From NCBI GenBank assembly GCA_964019695.1, contig OZ026521.1:37198939-37262938 (forward strand): a DNA stretch of 64,000 nucleotides, read 5' to 3'. Every line of letters begins with the position of its first letter. Position 1 is the stretch's first letter. The notes under the pieces were generated by a model. That model worked only from the letters and a program-made list of their open reading frames with translations, made no database searches and was not told the origin of the DNA. The position numbers were made by a program, and so were the translations under genes. Shown here one piece after another: positions 24,101-37,694 of the stretch. Origin of the DNA: Loripinus fragilis (lineage: Eukaryota; Mollusca; Bivalvia; Lucinida; Lucinidae).

Positions 24101-27100
24101 GACACATCATATAGGATTTTATGGAAATATTCCAAGATGGGGCATTTCCCAACTTGGAATATCACTTGTTTCAAGTAATTTGGTGTGTTTCAGCATTAAT
24201 TAGGTAAAGTTACTGTGACAAATGAGACATTTTGTGGAAACAGACATACATACTTAGGTTTTAGCTTATTTGGACACATCTTATAGGATTTTATGGAAAT
24301 ATTCCAAGATGGGGCATTTCCCAACTTGGAATATCACTTGTTTTAAGTGACTTGGTGTAGTTCAGCATTAATTATGTAAAGTAACTGTGTAAAATGAGAC
24401 CTTTTGTGGGAAAAAAACATTTGGACACATCTTATAGGATTTCATGGAAATATTCCAAGATGAGGCATTTCTCAACTTGGAATATCATTTGTTTCAAGTG
24501 ATTTGGTGTGTTTCAGCATTAATTAGGTAAAGTTACTTTGACAAATGATACCTTTGTGGAAACAAACATATTTATTTAGGTTTTAGCATATTTGGACAAA
24601 TCTAATAGGATTTCATGGAAATATTCCCAGATGGGGCATTTCCCAACTTGGAATATCACTTGTTACAAGTGATTTGTTGAATTTCAGCATTAATTAGGTA
24701 AAGTTACTGTGACAAATGAAACCTTTTGTGGAAACAGACATATATATTTAGGTTTAAGCATATTTGGACACATCTAATAGGATTTTAAAGAAATATTCCA
24801 AGATGGGGCATTTCTCAACTTGGAATATCATTTGTTTCAAGTGATTTGGTGTGTTTCAGCATTACTTAGGTAAAGTTACTGTGACAAATTAGACATTTTG
24901 TGGAAACAGACATATATATTTAGGTTTTAGCATATTTGGACAAATCTAATAGGATTTCATGGAAATATTCCAAGATGGGGCATTTCTCAACTCGGAATAT
25001 CATTTGTTTCAAGTGATTTGGTGTGTTTCAGCATTACTAAGGTAAAGTTACTTTGACGTGGAAACAGACATATGTATTTAGGTTTAAGCATATTTGGACA
25101 CATCATATAGGATTTTATGGAAATATTCCAAGATGGGGCATTTCCCAACTTGGAATATCACTTGTTTTAAGTGATTTGGTGTAGTTCAGCATTAACTATG
25201 TAAAGTAACTGTGTAAAATGAGACCTTTTGTGGGAAAAAAACATTTGGACACATCTTATAGGATTTCATGGAAATATTCCAAGATGAGGCATTTCTCAAC
25301 TTGGAATATCATTTGTTTCAAGTGATTTGGTGTGTTTCAGCATTAATTAGGTAAAGTTACTTTGACAAATGATACCTTTGTGGAAACAAACATATTTATT
25401 TAGGTTTTAGCATATTTGGACAAATCTAATAGGATTTCATGGAAATATTCCCAGATGGGGCATTTCCCAACTTGGAATATCACTTGTTACAAGTGATTTG
25501 TTGAATTTCAGCATTAATTAGGTAAAGTTACTGTGACAAATGAAACCTTTTGTGGAAACAGACATATATATTTAGGTTTAAGCATATTTGGACACATCTA
25601 ATAGGATTTTATGGAAATATTCCAAGATGGGGCATTTCCCAACTTGGAATATCACTTTTTTCAAGTGATTTGGTGTGTTTCAGCATTAATTAGGTTAAGT
25701 AACTGTGACAAATGAAACCTTTTGTGGAAACAGACATATATTTTTAGGTTTAATCATATTTGGACACATCTAATAGGATTTTATGGAAATATTCCAAGAT
25801 GGGGCATTTCCCAACTTGGAATATCACTTTTTTCAAGTGATTTGGTGTGTTTCAGCATTAATTAGGTTAAGTAACTGTGACAAATGAAACCTTTTGTGGA
25901 AACAGACATATATTTTTAGGTTTAATCATATTTGGACACATCATATAGGATTTCATGGAAATATTCCAAGATGGGGCATTTCTCAACTCGGAATATCATT
26001 TGTTTCAAGTGATTTGGTGTGTTTCAGCATTACTAAGGTAAAGTTACTTTGACGTGGAAACAGACATATGTATTTAGGTTTAAGCATATTTGGACACATC
26101 ATATAGGATTTTATGGAAATATTCCAAGATGGGGCATTTCCCAACTTGGAATATCACTTGTTTTAAGTGATTTGGTGTAGTTCAGCATTAACTATGTAAA
26201 GTAACTGTGTAAAATGAGACCTTTTGTGGGAAAAAAACATTTGGACACATCTTATAGGATTTCATGGAAATATTCCAAGATGAGGCATTTCTCAACTTGG
26301 AATATCATTTGTTTCAAGTGATTTGGTGTGTTTCAGCATTAATTAGGTAAAGTTACTTTGACAAATGATACCTTTGTGGAAACAAACATATTTATTTAGG
26401 TTTTAGCATATTTGGACAAATCTAATAGGATTTCATGGAAATATTCCCAGATGGGGCATTTCCCAACTTGGAATATCACTTGTTACAAGTGATTTGTTGA
26501 ATTTCAGCATTAATTAGGTAAAGTTACTGTGACAAATGAAACCTTTTGTGGAAACAGACATATATATTTAGGTTTAAGCATATTTGGACACATCTAATAG
26601 GATTTTATGGAAATATTCCAAGATGGGGCATTTCCCAACTTGGAATATCACTTTTTTCAAGTGATTTGGTGTGTTTCAGCATTAATTAGGTTAAGTAACT
26701 GTGACAAATGAAACCTTTTGTGGAAACAGACATATATTTTTAGGTTTAATCATATTTGGACACATCATATAGGATTTCATGGAAATATTCCAAGATGGGG
26801 CATTTCCCAACTTGGAATATCACTTGTTTCAAGTGATTTGGTGTGTTTCAGCATTAATTAGGTAAAGTTACTTTGACAAATTAGACATTGGGTGGAAACA
26901 GACATATATATTTTGGTTTTAGCATATTTGGACACATAGCATATTTGGACACATCTTATAGGATTTTATGGAAATATTCAATGAGGGGACATTTCCCAAC
27001 TTGGAATATCACTTGGTTTAAGTGATTTGGTGTGTTTCAGCATTAATTATGTAAAGTTACTGTGACAAATGAGACCTTTTGTGGAAAATAACATATAAAT

Positions 27101-29721
27101 TTACTTACTACTTAGCATATTTGGACACATCTTATAGGATTTCATGAAAATATTCCAAGATGGGACATTTCTCAACTTGGAATATCATTTGGTTCAAGTG
27201 ATTTGGTGTGTTTCAGGTTTAATTAGGTAAATTTACTTTGACAAATGATACCTTTGTGGAAACAGACATATTTATTTAGGTTTTAGCATATTTGAAAAAT
27301 CTAATAGGATTTCATGGAAATATTCCAAGATGGGGCATTTCCCAACTTGGAATATCACTTGCTACAAGTTATTTGGTGTGTTTCAGCATTAATTAGGTAA
27401 AGTCACTGTGACAAATGAAACCTTTTGTGGAAACAGACATATTTATTTAGGTTTAAGCATATTTGGACACATCATATAGGATTTTATGGAAATATTCCAA
27501 GATGGGGCATTTCCCAACTTGGAATATCACTTTTTTCAAGTGATTTGGTGTGTTTCAGCATTAATTAGGTAAAGTTACGGTGACAAATGAAACCTTTTGT
27601 AGAAACAGACATTTATATTTAGGTTTAAGCATATTTGGACACATCATATAGGATTTCATGGAAATATTCCAAGATGGGGCATTTCCCAACTTGGAATATC
27701 ACTTGTTTCAAGTGATTTGGTGTGTTTCAGCATTAATTAGGTAAAGTTACTGTAACAAAAGAGACATTTTGTGGAAACAGACATACATACTTAGGTTTTA
27801 GCATATTTGGACTCATCTTATAGGATTTTATGGAAATATTCCAAGATGGGGCATTTCCCAACTTGGAATATCACTTGTTTTAAGTGATTTAGTGTAGTTC
27901 AGCATTAATTATGTAAAGTAACTGTGTAAAATGAGACCTTTTGTGTGAAAAAAACATATCAATTTATGTACTTAGCATATTTGGACACATCTTATAGGAT
28001 TTCATGAAAACATTCCAAGATGAGGCATTTCTCAACTAGGAATATCATTTGTTTCAAGTGATTTGGTGTGTTTCAGCATTACTTAGGTAAAGTTACTGTG
28101 ACAAATTAGACATTTTGTGGAAACAGACATATATATTTAGGTTTAAACATATTTGGACACATCATATAGGATTTTATGGAAATATTCCAAGATGGGGCAT
28201 TTCCCAACTTGGAATATCACTTGTTTTAAGTGATTTGGTGTAGTTCAGCATTAATTATGTAAAGTAACTGTGTAAAATGAGACCTTTTGTGGGGGAAAAA
28301 ACATATCAATTTATGTACTTAGCATATTTGGACACATCTTATAGGGTTTCATGGAAATATTCCAAGATGAGGCATTTCTCAACTTGGAATATCATTTGTT
28401 TCAAGTGATTTGGTGTGTTTCAGCATTAATTAGGTAAAGTTACTTTGACAAATGATACCTTTGTGGAAACAAACATATTTATTTAGGTTTTAGCATATTT
28501 GGACAAATCTAATAGGATTTCATGGAAATATTCCCAGATGGGGCATTTCCCAACTTGGAATATCACTTGTTACAAGTGATTTGGTGTGTTTCAGCATTAC
28601 TAAGGTAAAGTTACTGTGATAAATTAGACATTTTGTGGAAACAGACATATATATTTAGGTTTAAACATATTTGGACACATCATATAGGATTTTATGGAAA
28701 TATTCCAAGATGGGGCATTTCCCAACTTGGAATATCACTTGTTTTAAGTGATTTGGTGTAGTTCAGCATTAATTATGTAAAGTTACTGTGTAAAATGAGA
28801 CCTTTTGTGGGGGAAAATACATATCTTAGCATATTTGGACACATCTTATAGGATTTCATGGAAATATTCCAAGATGAGGCATTTCTCAACTTGGAATATC
28901 ATTTGTTTAAAGTGATTTGGTGTGTTTCAGCATTAATTAGGTAAAGTTACTTTGACAAATGATACCTTTGTGGAAACAAACATATTTATTTAGGTTTAAA
29001 CATATTTGGACAAATCTAATAGGATTTCATGGAAATATTCCCAGATGGGGCATTTCCCAACTTGGAATATCACTTGTTACAAGTTATTTGGTGTGTTTCA
29101 GCATTAATTAGGTAAAGTTACTGTGAAGATGATACTTATTGTGGAAACAAACATATTTATGTAGGGTTTTAGCATATTTGTGCTCATTTAATTGGAATTT
29201 ATGGAAATATTCCAAGATGGGACATTTCCTAACTTGGAATATCACTTGTTTTAAGTGATTTGGTGTGTTTCTGCATTAATTAGGTAAAGTTACTGTGACA
29301 AATGAGACCTTTTGTGGAAACAGACATATATATTTAGGTTGTAGCATATTTAGACACATCTTATAGGATTTCATGGAAATATTCCAAGATGGGGCATTTC
29401 CCAACTTGGAATATCACTTGTTTCAAGTGGTTTGGTGTTTCAGCATTGAATCGGTAAAGTTTCTGTGACAAATGTGACCTTTTGTGACAACTGACATATA
29501 TATTTAGGTTCTAATATATTTGGACACATCTAATACGATTTCATGGAAATATTCCAAGATGGGGCATTTCCCAACTTGGAATATCACTTGTTTCAAGTGA
29601 TTTGGTGTTTTTCAGCATTGATTCGGTAAAGTTACTGTGACAAATGTGACCTTTTGTGAAAATTGACATATATATTTAGGTTCTAATATATTTGGACAAA
29701 TCTAATAGGATTTCATGGAAA
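21165..29721 (+). repeat. ~172-bp satellite, forward arm
   Basis: About 50 head-to-tail units. Intervals measured between successive AAATATTCCAAGATGG markers are mostly 171-175 bases (21207, 21379, 21551, 21729, then 22080, 22251, 22423, 22598, 22769, 22941, 23114, 23286). Each unit holds two inverted repeats: ATATTCCAAG with CTTGGAATAT, and CACTTG-TTT-CAAGTG. Other fixed parts are GTGTGTTTCAGCATTAATTA and GTGGAAACAGACATATATA. Groups of six units are repeated as blocks. Confidence 0.95.
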
Positions 29722-32700
29722 GTTGAGAAATGCCCCATCTTGGAATATTTCCATGAAATCCAATAAGATGAGTACTAATATGCAAAAACCCTACATAAAT
29801 ATGTCTGCTTCCACTATAAGTATCATTTTTCGCAGAAAATTTTACCTAATTAAATCTGAAACACACCAAATCCCTTGAAACAAGTAATATTCCAAGTTGG
29901 GAAATGCCCCATCTTGGAATATTTCCATAATATCCTATAAGACGTGTCTAAATATGCTAAAACGTACATATATGTCTGTTTCCGTAAAAGGTCTCATTTG
30001 TCACAGTAACTTTACCTGATTAATGCTGAAACACATCAAATCACTTAAAACAAATGATATTCCAAGTTGGGAAATGCCCCATCTTGGAATATTTCCATGA
30101 AATCCTCTTAGATGTGTCCAAATATATTAGAACCTAAATATATATGTCAGTTTTCACAAAAGGTCACATTTGTCGCAGAAACTTTACCGAATCAATGCTG
30201 AAAACACCAAATCACTTGAAACAAGTGATATTCCAAGTTGGGAAATGCCCCATCTCGGAATATTTCCATGATATCCTATTAGATGTGTCCAAATATGCTT
30301 AAACCTAAATATATATGTCTATTTTCACAAAAGGTCTCATTTGTCACAGTAACTTTACCTAATCAATGCTGAAACACATTAAATCACTTGAAACAAGTGA
30401 TATTCCAAGTTGGGAAATGCCCCATCTAGGAATATTTCCATGAAATACAATTAGATGAGTACAAATAATGCTAAAACCCTAAATAAACATGTCTGGTTCC
30501 ACAATAAGTATTATTTTTCACAGTTAATTTACCTAAATAATGCTGTAACACACCAAATCACTTGAAAAAAGTGATATTCCAAGTTGGGAAATGTCACATC
30601 TTGGATTATTTCCATAAAATCCTATCAGATGTGTCCAAATATGCTAAAACCTAATAATATATGTCTGTTTCCACAAAAGGTCTCATTTGTCACAGTAACT
30701 TTACCTAATCAATGCTGAAACACACCAAGTTACTTGAAACAAGTGATTTTCCAAGTTCGGAAATGCCCCATCTTGGAATATTTCCATGAAATCATATTAG
30801 ATGAGTACAAATATGCTAAAACCCTAAATACATATGTCTGTTTCCACAATAATATTTTTGTTCACAGTAAATCTACCTAATTATTGCTGTAACACGCCAA
30901 ATCACTTAATATTAGTGATTTTCCAAGTTGGGAAATGCCCAATCTTGGATTATTTCCATGAAATGTGATGAGAAGTGTCAGAATATGCTAAATACTTAAA
31001 TTAATAAATGTCTGTTTCCACTATAAGTATCACTTGTCACAGTAACGTTACCAAATCTATGCTGAAACACACCAAATCACTTGAAACAATTGCTATTCCA
31101 AGTTGGGAAATGCCTAATCTTGGAATATTTCCATGAAATCCTATAAGATGTGTCCAAATATGCTAAAACCTAAATAAATATCTGATTCCACAAAAGGTCT
31201 CATTTGTCACAGTAACTTTACCTAATTAATGCTGTAACACACAAAATCACTTGAAACAATTGATATTCCAAGTTGGGAAATGCCCCATCTTGGAATTTTT
31301 CCATGAAATCCTAATAGATGTGTCCAAATATGCTAAGCACCTATATTAACATGTCTGTTTCCACTATAAGTATCATTTATCACAGTATATTTGCCTAATC
31401 AATGCTGAAAAACACCAAATCACTTGAAACAAGTGATATTCCAAGTTGGGAAATGCCCCATCTTTGAATATTTCCACGAAATGGAATTAAAGGTGTCAGA
31501 ATATGCTAAATACCTAAATAAATATATGTCTGTTTCCACCATGTGTATCACTTGTAGAGCTGCTGCGAGTATCCGTGTACTCGGATATTCGCGGATCTGA
31601 ATATAAAATCAAGTATGGATATTCGTGACTGCCGAAATCGTTGGATTGCGATCTTTTTTTTTGTTTTTTTTTACCCTTTTTTAACTGAAATAAGAAGTTT
31701 TTCACAAAATAATCGATTGAAATTTTTCACTTTGACTACGGTTCTAATTGAAAACATCTCTTATTTAAATACCTTTGTTTCTTGCAGGTTAGTGACATCC
31801 TCTATCAGTAATTAAAATCCTCAAAGTATTCCAAAATCCTGTGATAATATATTCCAATCTATTTTGTTTAAACACACTTCATCAGTATGTACTAATAAAC
31901 AGAGCCAAAAATATCATCAGATGTCAATTATCAAATAAATTTCAAAGGGTTCTTTTTTTCTTTGAACTTTTGTTTCTTGCCGACAAGGCGACAGCTGATT
32001 AGGCCTACGTGACCCAGGTCATGTTGTCTATGTGTGAACTTCAGGACAAAGGAAAAGGGCCTTATATTGAAATCAGCACACTTCTGGCAGAATATCTTGT
32101 TATCCAAGTTCAGGAAGGCATTAAATCAAATGTTCAAATAGTGTTGCATGCCTTGTCAGTAGTGAGTGGAAATGTAGTCTTATCCTCTTTGATAACAAAC
32201 TGTATACATGTGGTAACTATTGGTTTAACATAAAGGGCTGATTTACTAAGTACATAGACCCAAAAATAGGAGTCTTACTTTTTTTTAATTAACCAGTGAC
32301 TTGCAGTTCGATCTGTGAACGTAACTCATGAATCGTGGATCAGATCGGATCGCCACTTACCTAACAATCCACAGCCCTAATCACTTGTCACACTAGCTTT
32401 ACCTAATCAATGCTGAAAACACCAAGTCACTTGAAACAAGTGATATTCCAAGTTGGGAAAAGCCCCATTTTGGAATATTTCCATAAAATCCTATTAGATG
32501 TGTCCAAATATGCTTAAACCTAAATAAATATATCTGTTTCTACAAAAGCTCTCATTTGTCAAGGTGAATTCACCTAATTAATGCTGAAAAACACCATATC
32601 AGTTGAAACAAGTGATATTCCAAGTTGGGAAATGCCCCATCTTGGAATATTTCCATGAAATCCTTTAAGATGTGTCCAATTATGCTTAAACCTAAATAAA

Positions 32701-33252
32701 TATATCTGTTTCTACAAAAGGTCTCATTTTTCACAGTAAATTTACCTAATTAATGCTGAAACACACCAATTCCCTTGAAGCAAGTGATATTCCAAGTTAG
32801 AAATGGCCCATCTTGGAATATTTCCATGATATCCAATTAGATGTGTCCAAATATGCTAAGTACCTAAATTGATATGTCTGTTCTCTCTATAAGTACCATT
32901 TGCCATATGTTTTTTTTACCTAATTAATGTTTAAACACACCAATTTACTTGAAATAAGTGATATTCCAAGTTGAGAATTGCCCATCTTGGATTATTTCTA
33001 TGAAATCCAATTACATGTCTCCAAATATGCTAAGCACCTACAAAAATATGTCTGTTTCCACTATAAGTAACATTTGTCACAGTTAATTTACCTAATTAAT
33101 GCTGAATAACACCAAATCACTTGAAACAAGTGATATTCCAAGTTGGGAAGTGACCCATCTTGGAATATTTCCATGAAATCTAATTAGATCTGTCCAAATA
33201 TGCTAAGTACCTAAATTGATATGTCTGTTCTCTCTGTAAGTACCATTTATCA
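29722..33252 (-). repeat. ~172-bp satellite, inverted arm
   Basis: The same unit continues in reverse complement (GAAATGCCCCATCTTGGAAT, TAATGCTGAAACACACCAAA), about 16 units, more diverged than the forward arm. Interrupted by a DNA element at 31555-32379. The last recognisable unit fades at about 33250 (GTCTGTTCTCTCTGTAAGTA). Confidence 0.93.
31555..32379. mobile_element. hAT-like element inserted in the satellite
   Basis: Ends TAGAGCTGCTGCGAG and CACAGCCCTA are hAT-type termini, flanked by a perfect 8-base duplication ATCACTTG (31547-31554, 32380-32387) that is itself satellite sequence. Subterminal GATATTCGCGGATC and GGATCAGATCGGATCG copies lie at either side. Internal open frames (31615-31815, 32009-32233) show no transposase motif, so the 825-base copy is non-autonomous. 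Confidence 0.88.
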
Positions 33253-34544
33253 GGTAAACCTGGGTTTTATGAGGTGGGTTTACTCGGGCGGGTAATATCG
33301 TGCCAACCCTGACCCCACCCCTTCTGGTTTCAGAAATATCCAAATGTCACTAAATGCAATTTCAAACTGAAATAATAGTGAATTTTATTTCGCAAAAATT
33401 TTATATCATATCCAGTAAATATATCCAGCTAATGCAGTTAACTATTACACAACAATCATATAGTAAAAACCTTTCTTTTAATATCAAATATTATTGCGAT
33501 TATAATAGAAATCCAGGTTACATCCAAATCACAGACACAGGGAAATTTTTACTAATAATAATGTCTGGAAATTACTAAGGTTGGGTGACAAATTCCACCC
33601 CCGGTATTTACCAGTGGCATTTACCTGTATTTCCCGGCATGGCAAATAAGTCTCAAGTTGGAAATACTGGCAAATATAATGTTTTTGCGGTGAAATGGCA
33701 AATTTGTTTTTTAGCTGTAAAATGCAGCAGATATCTTTAGGAAGTTGACCTAAGATAGAATAACTTAACTAAATGAGTAGAAATGTAAATATTGAATATG
33801 AGGTTATCAGCATATCAGCATACAACCTTCGAATACATTTAAACATGTTAGTACAGCCAAAAATGAATCTTAGGCCGAAATTCTGAAATAATTTTTAACA
33901 AAAAAGGTATCTTTAGCCCTTATCATACTGAATATTTTATATACTACACTTCTCCCAAATTTTATCCTGTTCAGCTGAAACCTGTACTTTTCAATAAGTG
34001 TGGAAAACATTGTTGAAGCTGACAAGCTGGTCTATGAAAGAAACCAGCTGATCAGGATCTAGGTTTTTTTTAAAAAAAAAAAAGATTCAACAGAACAAGA
34101 GTTAATTTTGGGATCAGCAGCCTTAGTGAAGAGGTAACAGAATAGCCAGGGGCAAGGATGAACAGTATGATGTCATGATTGACTTCATATTTTAACTTAA
34201 GACAATTAAAGTCCAGGTGACTACAAACAGAGGTGTCTTTTATTGAGTTATAGTTTGGCTTCAAACTTCAGGTATCCCCTGGAAGTCAGAAAAATGGTGT
34301 AATATCAGTATTGAAACTGAAATTTTCACACCATTACCTAACTATTCATCATGACTTTAAACACTCATCCAAATACCCAACCTTATCTGTAGCTATGCAC
34401 AAGCCAACTGATGAGTACTTTGGCAGGTACAAAACAGGGTTTTTATTCTTCTAAATGTTCGCTTAATTAAAATTTAATGTTAAAGAATTAGACTTATACC
34501 TTAAACTAAGATAATTTAGCTGATAGCTTGATTTTTACTTATAA
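33253..34544. other. No recognised feature
   Basis: No convincing exon, element end or tandem array was found here. A run of A/T near 34063-34083 is the only simple sequence. Confidence 0.5.
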
Positions 34545-34780
34545 TAAGGCCAAAAAAAATGTCTTGTTTCCGGTTACCCTACCGAACCTAATATTTTGGG
34601 GCCTACTCAAACTTTTTTGAAGACTTTTGGGATATTAAAGTCTATTTTTAGACTGTTTTTAAGGATTTCATACTTTTTCCATACAAAAAAGTTTTTATAA
34701 AAAAAAAGTTTGCCTACCTACGGACCCTAAAAATTTTGGACATGTAATCGGAAACAAGACATATTTTTCTTTGGGCCTAA
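34545..34780. mobile_element. Foldback MITE, TAAGGCC family, copy 1
   Basis: Left end TAAGGCCAAAAAAAATGTCT then TGTTTCCGGTTACC; the right end is its inverse (GGTAATCGGAAACAAGACAT-like, then TTTGGGCCTAA). Arms are about 35 bases. Related elements are at 35241-35645, 50382-50621 and 55141-55400; all share GGCC-type tips and inner AGGGTAGG or CCTACC tracts. Confidence 0.75.
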
Positions 34781-34795
34781 TGTGTGGATATTCAA

Positions 34796-34876
34796 ATTAC
34801 CTTATGTCAGGCCTGATCAGTGTCCAAACTGTTTGCAAAAGTTATCAGCAGACAACACTAGAAGGCATAGAGTTAA
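34796..34876. repeat. Fragment of TTAA MITE with hairpin sequence
   Basis: TCAGGCCTGATCAGTGTCC, AAACTGTTTGCAAAAGTTAT, CAGCAGACAAC and CATAGAGTTAA match the right half of the family at 6957-7154 and 54227-54352. The left half is missing. Confidence 0.6.
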
Positions 34877-35240
34877 CCCTTCTCAATTTTGTACCCGTAA
34901 ATAATACTTTGACAAACAGTGAAGACCCAGATCAAATGCTGCTTGATAAGACTGCATTAAATCAGGATCTGCACAGTATGCTGGAATAAATCAATCTTCA
35001 GGGACATTTATACATGATTTTATAGAAAGTTTGACATGAGACCCCTTAAAATACAAAATGGACTATTCCATTTTTCTTGTATTAATATGTATGGGATAAT
35101 CCATTAGAATGAAAAAGGTTATCTGATTATGCATTCATTCAAATATTCACTTTACTATGATAATGAACTTAGAATAAATGAATTTGATTGTGCTACCTGC
35201 TGAATTATACTCCAATATTACACTCTTATCAAAGCTGCTA

Positions 35241-35645
35241 TTTTGGCCAAATAAAAAAATTATGGTTGGTTCAGGTTACATCTTGAACAAAATTAGGGTT
35301 GGTAGGTTGTTTGCTTTTTTTGAAAACTTTTTTTACTTGGAGTATTCAGACCTGCTTGGAAATGAAATAAGATAACTGATATAAAAGGGTCTATTTTTGA
35401 AGATTTACCCTTGTTTTACTCCTCTTCCTTCCAAAACCAAAGACTGAATGCATAGAAACTTAGATTTCCATTTCGGATGGCCATTTTGATATGTATTTTT
35501 TCTCCAAAATTCTGAAGTTGGAAGATTTAATTTGTTCTGCAATTCTCTACCAACTTCAGAATTTGGATAAAAAAGTTTAGAGTAGGGGGTAAAAAATTAG
35601 GGTAGGTTGGGTTACCTGAGCCACACATTTTTTTTCTTGGCCTTA
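35241..35645. mobile_element. Foldback MITE, TAAGGCC family, copy 2
   Basis: TTGGCCAAATAAAAAAATTA and GGTTCAGGTTAC at the left are inverted at the right (GGGTTACCTGAGCC, TTTTTCTTGGCCTTA). Inner sequence includes TAGGGTTGGTAGG and TTAGGGTAGGTTGG. Bases 35646-36435 show no feature. Confidence 0.6.
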
Positions 35646-36435
35646 GGTTGATGGTACTGGCATTTGTTTTTTGTGAATGAAGGTATCTCATTACATATTT
35701 GCACTTATAACAGGCTGAGTAGCTAGATTTGGAACTTGAAAGGTTTTGGAACTTCATTTTTGACATAATTCATTAAATATAAATATATAGATATTATCTG
35801 TTGCATGTGTTACAAATTTGTCTGAACCCATAGCCTCTAGTAGTGATTAATATTAAACATCAGACTCCTAACATTGGTATTATCTATCATGAAGCAAATT
35901 ACATTGTACTTTCACATCATCACTCAGAAATTTTTATGATACTGAAAAAGATTTGTAACGAAAAACATTGTGTTTTTTCAATATTCACAAATTTACCAAG
36001 GAAATACATAGGTACCCCTTCCGTTAGCCACATAATAATAAAAGGGATATTATTATATGTTGCCCCCTGCTCACCAACGGGGAGGTGGAAGTAGGATTTT
36101 GAACAGGATTTTTTAAAGTTTAATGTCTGCAGCACTGATACAAAGCATGACTTTTTAGCCTATTTTGTTTTAATATAGGCTTTTTAAATACTGCACTGGA
36201 ATACATTGGCATATATCTGTGCATACAAGACAAATTTTACTAATACCTGAATACTTTATTCATACATATAGGACCAAAGCCATATATATTTTTAGGTTCT
36301 TTCGTACTCCTGAAATTGAGTCAGTTATTTTTATACTGTATGCCACAGGGTCTAGGTATATAAATATACTTCTACTGCCTTGCGATATAAGTTGGCTCTT
36401 ACAGTGATGTGGTAGTGTTTGTCTGTAGATCAAAC

Positions 36436-36590
36436 AATATAGGGATCACACATGTTTTTTCATGCATTAACATTTGCCGGGTCCCGAGGAAGCTGTTTGA
36501 GCATGAGGCCATTAGGCCAAGTGTTCAAACATCGTCCGAGAGACCCGGCAAGTGTTAATTCAATGAAACAAACATGTGTGATCGTTATTC
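36436..36590. repeat. Long imperfect hairpin
   Basis: GGATCACACATGTTTTTTCA then TTAACATTTGCCGGGTC faces GACCCGGCAAGTGTTAATTC then AACAAACATGTGTGATC. Arms are about 45 bases, with a further inner stem (CTGTTTGAGCATGAGGCC and GGCCAAGTGTTCAAACA). No protein is implied. Confidence 0.75.
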
Positions 36591-36904
36591 TTGCATATTT
36601 TACCTGATTTCAGCATAAGCCGCGCTGCAAACGTCGCTTAAATATTAATTATCCCTTCTCTCACCCTTGATTTCTCTAAACAAAATGGCCTCATCGTCAA
36701 ACTTTCGAACGTCATTACGTCGCCACAACGTCATATATACGCATGCAACATTTTCGAGAACGAAAGCACCAGCGAAATGGTCAGTCACGGCCACAAAGCT
36801 TTCCCGTGTAACGTCATGCATACAAATCAGGGCCCAGCTTAAGCTTTTTCAAGTAAAAGTCATGTTCAAACAGCACATGAATCTCATGATTTGAACATGG
36901 ATTT

Positions 36905-37225
36905 TGCGGCTTCGAACAGCTTCGTGGAACGATTTCCCATGCAAGAACCTGGATTTGATTCCTAGCTGGAACAGGTTTAAATATTTCGGCTCTACACCAA
37001 TGGTTCCATACTTTTGTGGAGATTGAACATGAAATAATTTCTTCAGTCATTCATTCTCCTCCTTCTGCCGAGAAGGGTTGTTGTCATTTACAAGTGAAAC
37101 AGAAAGTACATGTATGTGCACAAAGTACTGGTTAACCGCTCAGTCAAGCTTGACCAGAAATAAGTGTGGTTAGATGAATCGACCAACATCAGGTTGATGG
37201 AGATATAAGAATCCAGGAAAGAATC
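36905..37225 (+). mobile_element. Old, diverged tRNA-derived SINE, family 2
   Basis: Contains CCATACTTTTGTGGAGATTG, TCATTCTCCTCCTTCTGCCG, GAGAAGGGTTGTTGTCA, ACAAAGTACTGGTTAACCGC and AAGTGTGGTTAG, matching the fresher copies at 47337-47645 and 57122-57444. The tRNA head is degraded. Confidence 0.75.
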
Positions 37226-37694
37226 AAAACAAAAGAACATATGTGCATATTATACTGTAGTGTTCTTGTTACAGCTCAAAATTAAAGCACCCGCACTAAA
37301 TTATACCCACACAAACATAATAATTAATGAGAATGGTTCATTTTAATTGATTAGGAGTTTGTATGTTAAAGTAGAGTTCATCACACAGGCAACGAGCAGC
37401 CAAGGCTCAGACGAGCCTGTGCATTTGCGCATACTAGCCAGAGTGTTTCCTGCTCGCATCTGAAACGCAAGCCTTTCATTCTTAATCCAATTATTCACTT
37501 TTAATCACTGAAGAAGTTGCAGATCTATTTGATAATGAAAAATATATATGTGATTGAGCATTTTCTAGTCTTTACTAGTTTGTAAAGTCAATCTATTTTC
37601 AGGTTTTTTTCCTCAATATAACTCTATTTATCAATTTTAAATATTTTCAATAATTATATCATTTTTTTTTCAGAAATCCAGGTTGGCAAAATTT

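Noticed and set aside
31615..32233. Genes in the 66- and 74-codon frames
   Set aside because: They lie within an 825-base hAT-like insertion, lack known domains and have no splice or start context.
21165..33252. CRISPR-like regular repeats
   Set aside because: Units are ~172 bases with no unique spacers, in a genome with introns and SINEs; this is satellite DNA.
36667..36894. 75-codon plus-strand frame upstream of RanGAP1
   Set aside because: No similarity or conserved pattern seen, and its end overlaps the old SINE region; likely incidental.
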